Shown here in pieces: positions 58,871 through 64,000 of a stretch of DNA of 64,000 bases. The stretch is from Sternotherus odoratus. Taxonomy: Eukaryota; Chordata; Testudines; Kinosternidae. The stretch is from contig JAVMKO010000004.1 of the NCBI GenBank assembly GCA_032164245.1, positions 37,735,626-37,799,625 on the forward strand, written 5' to 3'. The notes under the pieces are model-generated. The model searched no databases. It was not told the DNA's origin and saw nothing but the letters and a program-made list of their open reading frames with translations. Numbering within the stretch: the first letter of the stretch is position 1; the number at the start of each line of letters is the position of its first letter. Made by a program: the position numbers and the translations under genes.

Positions 58871-61800
58871 TTCCTTCTAAAGTAGTCTCTGGACTTCAGC
58901 TTTGACTTCAGTTGAATTGCACATATTTATGTAAGAGCAGCATATTGTTGTCTGTGTTTATTCAAGTCTGTCCTTGTAAACTCTGAGTGTCAACAAAGGT
59001 GCAAAATTAATAGTAATTGTGTTGTGAACACTTGCCTATCAGGGATTAGATTGTGACCATCTTTTCATTTTAAACAATTCTCTTTCAAGCAGCTGCCATA
59101 ATCCATTCACTTTCATTTAAGGATGGATGCTGATTAATGAATTTAAGATTAAATGTTTTGTAATAATTACTAGGGCTGACCAAAAATATGTGTTCTATGT
59201 AAATAGTTTGAATAATTTATTCGGTGATCTCTTTTACATATATTGCTGATTTCCCCCCCTCCATTATATGTGGAGCTGGATTGGCTATTTGCTAAATAAT
59301 TTGGTTAAAGAATTCTGTGAAATATTCTAAATAATATATTCAGTAAATAATTTTGTCTTTCATTACACAAGTTTCAGCCATTTCCGAACTCCTGAGATCT
59401 CGATTACACTAGAAATACAAATATTTGCTACAGTACACTTTTTTGAGCACAAACCTACTGATATGTTGTTTAAAGTTAACATGTAGGATTTCAAACTCAC
59501 TTAGGGAATATGGACTGTCATTGACGGTCTTTGGATTAGGCCCTTGATGATGTCCTGCCACTGCCATTCAAGAAGCAGGAATATTCGTGAAGAGAAATAG
59601 TTGCTTAATAGCCTGCATTGACAAAGCTCCAAAATTAGTGGACATTAGTTGGATTCTTTAGCAGTACCTCCGTGACAGCCAAGTAGAGAACCTAATTTTC
59701 TCTAGATATCATTTTCTCTGGCTCTTAAAGCTCTATTGCCACCTTTAATCAAACTCTGGCAGCTTTTTGCTGGCTGCATATGCTATGACCCTGCTTTCAG
59801 TTCACCCACAATATCACAGGATCATTTTTGACAGGGTACACTTCAGTTTTTAGGTTGTAAAGTCTCTTGTATACTGAAAGCAAAGGCTCTGTAAACACAA
59901 GCTCATACATAACACATGTTTCATAAATAAAATCTTACCTCCAGGCTAATTTTTCAGAGTACTTTTCACAGTGATCTAGGCTTTGCTCCCCTGAAGTCAG
60001 AATTATTGCAACAAGTTGTTACCTTAATTTCACCCAAATATCCTCCAGAAAAGTAAAGCTGGGTCCATTTACAGCAATCCCACCCTGCAAAGCCCACTGT
60101 TGGAATCACACCATACTAATACTCAAAGGCTACTAGTCCAGCATTGGTGTATAATACTCTTTAGGGAAGACCCTGTGCTGACTTCAGTTTAACCCAGAAT
60201 TAAACAAACATTCATTATGGAAAATCAAAAAAGCAACGTGGATCTAAAAAATAATAATAATAAAAAATTGATAGCAGTTTGCCAGAACCAGGTGAAAAGA
60301 CTAAACACCCCAAAGCAGACAAAGTAATAATTTAAAACATGGAGTGAAAAATCACTTCCTGCACAGCTGCGATTTCTTTTACTCATTAGCAATAGTTCTG
60401 GTGTCACAAATGTTTGCATGAAATGTGCCGTGCAATGGTATATAAACCTGCAACTATCTGAGACCTTTCCTGAATAATTCTGTTATATCTCTTGATTTCT
60501 CTAGGATATTTTTAAAGAAACTTATAGAGTTCTGCATGTTGCACAGTGTCTATAGTCAGTTTCTACTTTTAAAAGAGTATGTTCCTAATGGCTTAAAACT
60601 ATGATAATTGTCTTAAAAAAATGTATGTTCTTCTACCATTTGTTCATCCTGCTTTGTTTCAAGTTTACTCATGAATTCTGGGCTGCTGGTTTTTGTTGTT
60701 TGTGTTATATATTTGTATAAAAGACTGTATTGATAAATGAGCAAAGTGACAGATATATCATAAACTCCTAAAGCCCTTTTGTCAGCTGTATTTCCAAACT
60801 CCATCCTGCACAATTTGAGGGATGTGAATGGATTGTGTAACTGAACCTGACGGGTTTCTTTATGGTATTATGATGTATCTGCCACATTTTTCTTTGTTTT
60901 CATTTTTAGAGATGAGAGTGTTGAAGCATTAAAAAAAGGTGCATGAACTTTGCTAACAGATACGATTAAAAACACAGGTTGAATCTGGGTACTGCTAACG
61001 TGAGTGTGCCCCTTTAAGGAATGTAATGAGAATCCCAGGAACCTTCATGCCCTTTGTGCATCTCTTTTCAAACATTGCAGTTTCCATCCTATTTGTAAAC
61101 GCATTAACGGTGTTTCCTTCTATCTTCAAAGGTTTCAGAGTTGGAAAAGCAGATGAAAGCCATTGTATGGGAGTGTTTGAGTCTTTCAGTCCCATCTTTG
61201 CCCTTGTTTTTTACTCTCCACAGGCAGCACAGTGGTCAAATGCACAGTGGGATACCTACTTTAAAGGCCTCATTTTACCCATAAAAGCTATACTGCTGAC
61301 AGTGCATTTTTAAAAAGGTCTACTTGAACTGGTAAAAAGGGCTATATACTAAATACAAAGACTTTGATGTCTTTTGTTTTCTTTCTCTCTTAAACTTTCA
61401 ATGGAGGTGAAAGAGTCTGTGGATTCAATGACCAGTCTTATGAGGTAGCTTTTGTTAATACAGTATGTATATTTGAATGAGTTTTTCCCTCAATAGATTA
61501 CTGTGGGTGGCCATTTCATAGAGCTGCTGTGTAGATCCAAGCACATCCAGAGACATAGTTTTACAAAAATGGAGAAGTGTTACTTTTGACATACTTTTTA
61601 GTGTATCACCCCAAATATCATGTATTTGAAATGCTCAATATCTGTGTGTGGTGAGATTTCAGTTGCTTACAATGGAAACTGCAAATGCAAGTTGCACACA
61701 GAGAAAATTTGTCTTATCAATACAGTTAACCATCACTGACGATATTTAGAGAAATATTTGTTTCCAGATTTACCGTTCTGACTGTGCCTCACCAAAGATG

Positions 61801-64000
61801 CAAATTTCTGTTAGGGTAGAGGAACTGTAGGAATTGGCCCAAGATCAACTGGGCACTGTTCAAACCTCAAATGGCTATAAGGTTCTAATGGAGTTGATGA
61901 AACTACAAATATTTGGAGGCTTGCTGGAAATTTACTGATCTATTTTGGTCTGGAAATTAGGCTGGAAAACAAATCTCATCATATTTCTAGTCCTTCTGGC
62001 TTGGACCTAAAGACATACCAGATCAGTGGCAGTCAGGAATTAAGAAGAAAAAAAATATCACCCTGAATGATGAAAATAGTTCAGATATGGATTCATGTCC
62101 ATATTGGGTGGTTGGATCAGGTTGGGTCTTAAGTCCTGATCCTGCAAACAATTAAAACCTGTTTCAAGCTTATAAGTAACACCATTAAAATCAAACTATA
62201 ATGCATGTGAATAAAGTTACGTGTGTGTGTTCTTGCAGGATGATGCACTTAATTTCTACTTGCTAATTATGGCTGAAGAAAATATTTTACAGTTGAATTC
62301 TTTGCTTACCCCAGGTGATGATTTAACCTGTTTGCAACCCAAACTTTTGGGTGGTTATCCAATCCAAACTTTGGAGGTTTGCCTATCACAAAGTTTATTT
62401 TTAAAGTTGATCATCTAATGAGAGTTTTTAGGTAGTTATATTACAGTGAATTTCAGCTGTTACTTCATTGTATATTACTAATGAGCTGGAATAAACAACT
62501 CAACTTCAAATTCAACTGTGATAAGATTTTTTTTCTAACCTGTATTTCCAAACTGAACATTTTCACTTCCCAAACTGAACCTTTCATGACCGAATAGCTA
62601 GCAAAATTATCACAAAATACTGTACCTTCTGATTTCTCTGTTTAATTTCATTTGATGCTTTTACTCTTACTAAACAATCTTCAACTACTTGTCTTAACAG
62701 AATCTTGAATTTTTAAGTCTGTTGTCTTTATGAAAACCATCCGAGTACTAGGGAATATAACATTGGAGGTACTCAGCAAACTTATTTTAAGTTGAAATAA
62801 TATCAGTGCCACTTCAAACTAATACTGATTTCATGCACTTATACCAATACTGAATATCAATATATAGCAAATGTTTGACACCCATAGGTTTGAGTTTGCA
62901 TTTTGAATGTCTGTTCCCTGCTACTGTTGTGTTTTCTGGCTTGCAGTGTTTAAATTTAATGGAAGAAAAAATAATAAAAATATCCTAATAGAGAATGCTT
63001 TTGCTAAATTCAGCTTTTTAATATTCTTCATGGCTGAGTCAGGCAACACAGTATTCATTTTAAAGCACTGCAGGCAGTTATCTCTGACAAAAGGCTGATA
63101 TATTATATGTATTTGTTCACCAAGTATTTTTAGATTACTAATGGCATATAGTTATTCTAGCACTGAAAAGATTGAGGTCTGGATCCAGCAGAGTGCTAAG
63201 TATCCTCAGCCACTGAAGGTGCTGAACAATTTACCACATGAGCCTCTGGGTTCCTCTGATTCACAGCCATCTTATGGCATTGCATCCATTTTCTAAAATT
63301 CATTTTAACGTTTTGCAATTCCATTTCATCATTCTCCCACCTGGATGTAAGGTAGGTGGGAATGAGTCTTGGGAGTGAGAACATAGGTGCTGGGCTAAGC
63401 AGTCTTGAGTAAAGCTCCCTGGGAACATCGAGGGATGTCAAATGCTTGTGAAAACCCCCACAGAGAGTAGGTGAAGATTTTGATCAGATGTTACAAATAA
63501 ATCCCTTTAAAAATGTGTACATTGACTTTGCATTTAGCAAGTGTAACAAAGACTGTAAGCTGCTCTATCTTAAAATGTGTTAAATCTGCAGATGGCATGT
63601 GTTTGTTTAAATACAGTATCGCTTATTATTGTAAACACTATTCAGTTCATGCCAGTTACTTGCCTGTGAAGGATAGATGTTTAGAATTAGTAGAGCAACT
63701 AGATTTTCTCATGAAAATTTCCCAGGATTTATGAGTGACGGGTAGCATTTTTTTTCATTTTAAGTCTAGGTTTGCATTTCAGGCTGAATCTACCAATTTA
63801 TTTGTGTATTTGGAGCTATCCCATGATCTGCACTCACAAGTATATCAACACAGACTGTAGAACAGATTGAGCAAAAAATGACTGCATGTATTCAATAACT
63901 TTTTCTCAAGACTGTGGGCAAAATGACATGATTTGGGGAATACCACTCTTATCTGTCATGAAATGCTTTTGTTGACAGTAATCACCGGGATTCTGTATTA
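58871..64000. other. Unassigned non-coding stretch to the end of the window
   Basis: AT-rich with short frames. The longest plus frame (61026-61313, 95 codons) is hydrophobic in part but has no recognised family and competes with a minus frame. A small (AAT)n tract lies near 60250. No gene, RNA or confident repeat was recognised. Confidence 0.45.

Noticed and set aside
61026..61313. 95-codon frame with hydrophobic segment, considered as a membrane-protein exon
   Set aside because: An overlapping minus frame is also open, there are no obvious conserved splice-flanked boundaries, and the protein has no family I recognise.

Overview
The window is vertebrate nuclear DNA that is rich in repeats and shows no convincing host protein-coding gene. 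It is AT-rich and studded with CR1-type LINE fragments, ancient MIR/L2 pieces, many short non-autonomous DNA transposons with TGTCTACAC- or TGTCTTCAC-type termini, solo LTRs and GC-rich minisatellites. This mixture suggests a sauropsid, most likely a turtle and less likely a crocodilian. That is inference from repeat types I recognise, not from a database search. Nearly all short open frames are chance frames, and the few with recognisable protein content belong to decayed transposons. The window is best read as intergenic sequence or part of a very large intron.

Layout. 1-10 kb: a hAT-like element (about 910-1597), a TGTCTACAC-type MITE (1837-2033), a palindromic element (3892-4067), a tRNA-SINE-like fragment (about 4410-4570), a CR1 3' portion (5275-5645) next to a minus-strand Harbinger transposase remnant (about 5646-6060), and a further LINE segment with a MITE (9355-9992). 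10-20 kb: a hAT-like element (14294-14742), a MITE (15334-15567), a minus-strand CR1 3' end (16027-16270), two solo LTRs of one family (16276-17110 and 17614-18374) and a hairpin-rich MITE (18602-18900). 20-30 kb: an unrecognised segment with the longest open frame outside simple repeats (20460-21330), a palindromic element (25788-26046), an 883-bp element with a duplicated GC-rich hairpin (26416-27298), a probable solo LTR (about 28640-29492) and a minus-strand CR1 reverse-transcriptase fragment (29550-29890).

30-40 kb: two short DNA transposons with target-site duplications (31705-31980, one mismatch; 32805-33027, perfect), a CR1 3' end (33400-33715), a C-rich minisatellite that flips strand (about 35185-36495), and a TA-flanked Tigger/pogo-type element carrying its own GC-rich minisatellite (38711-39582). 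40-50 kb: a MIR SINE split by a hAT element with a perfect 8-bp duplication, a decayed CR1 reverse-transcriptase fragment (41745-42175), a MITE (43386-43670) and a GC-rich DNA transposon (48139-48617). 50-64 kb: a decayed L1-clade LINE (50385-52080), a MIR/L2 fragment, a pure (AT)60 microsatellite, a hAT element with a nested element (53655-54089) and a further hairpin MITE (56106-56397).

No rRNA, intact tRNA, CRISPR or bacterial-type feature was seen, and nothing amounts to a functioning multi-gene system. What is informative is the layered insertion history: short duplications and nested copies give relative ages, and two GC-rich tandem arrays lie in or beside transposon sequence.
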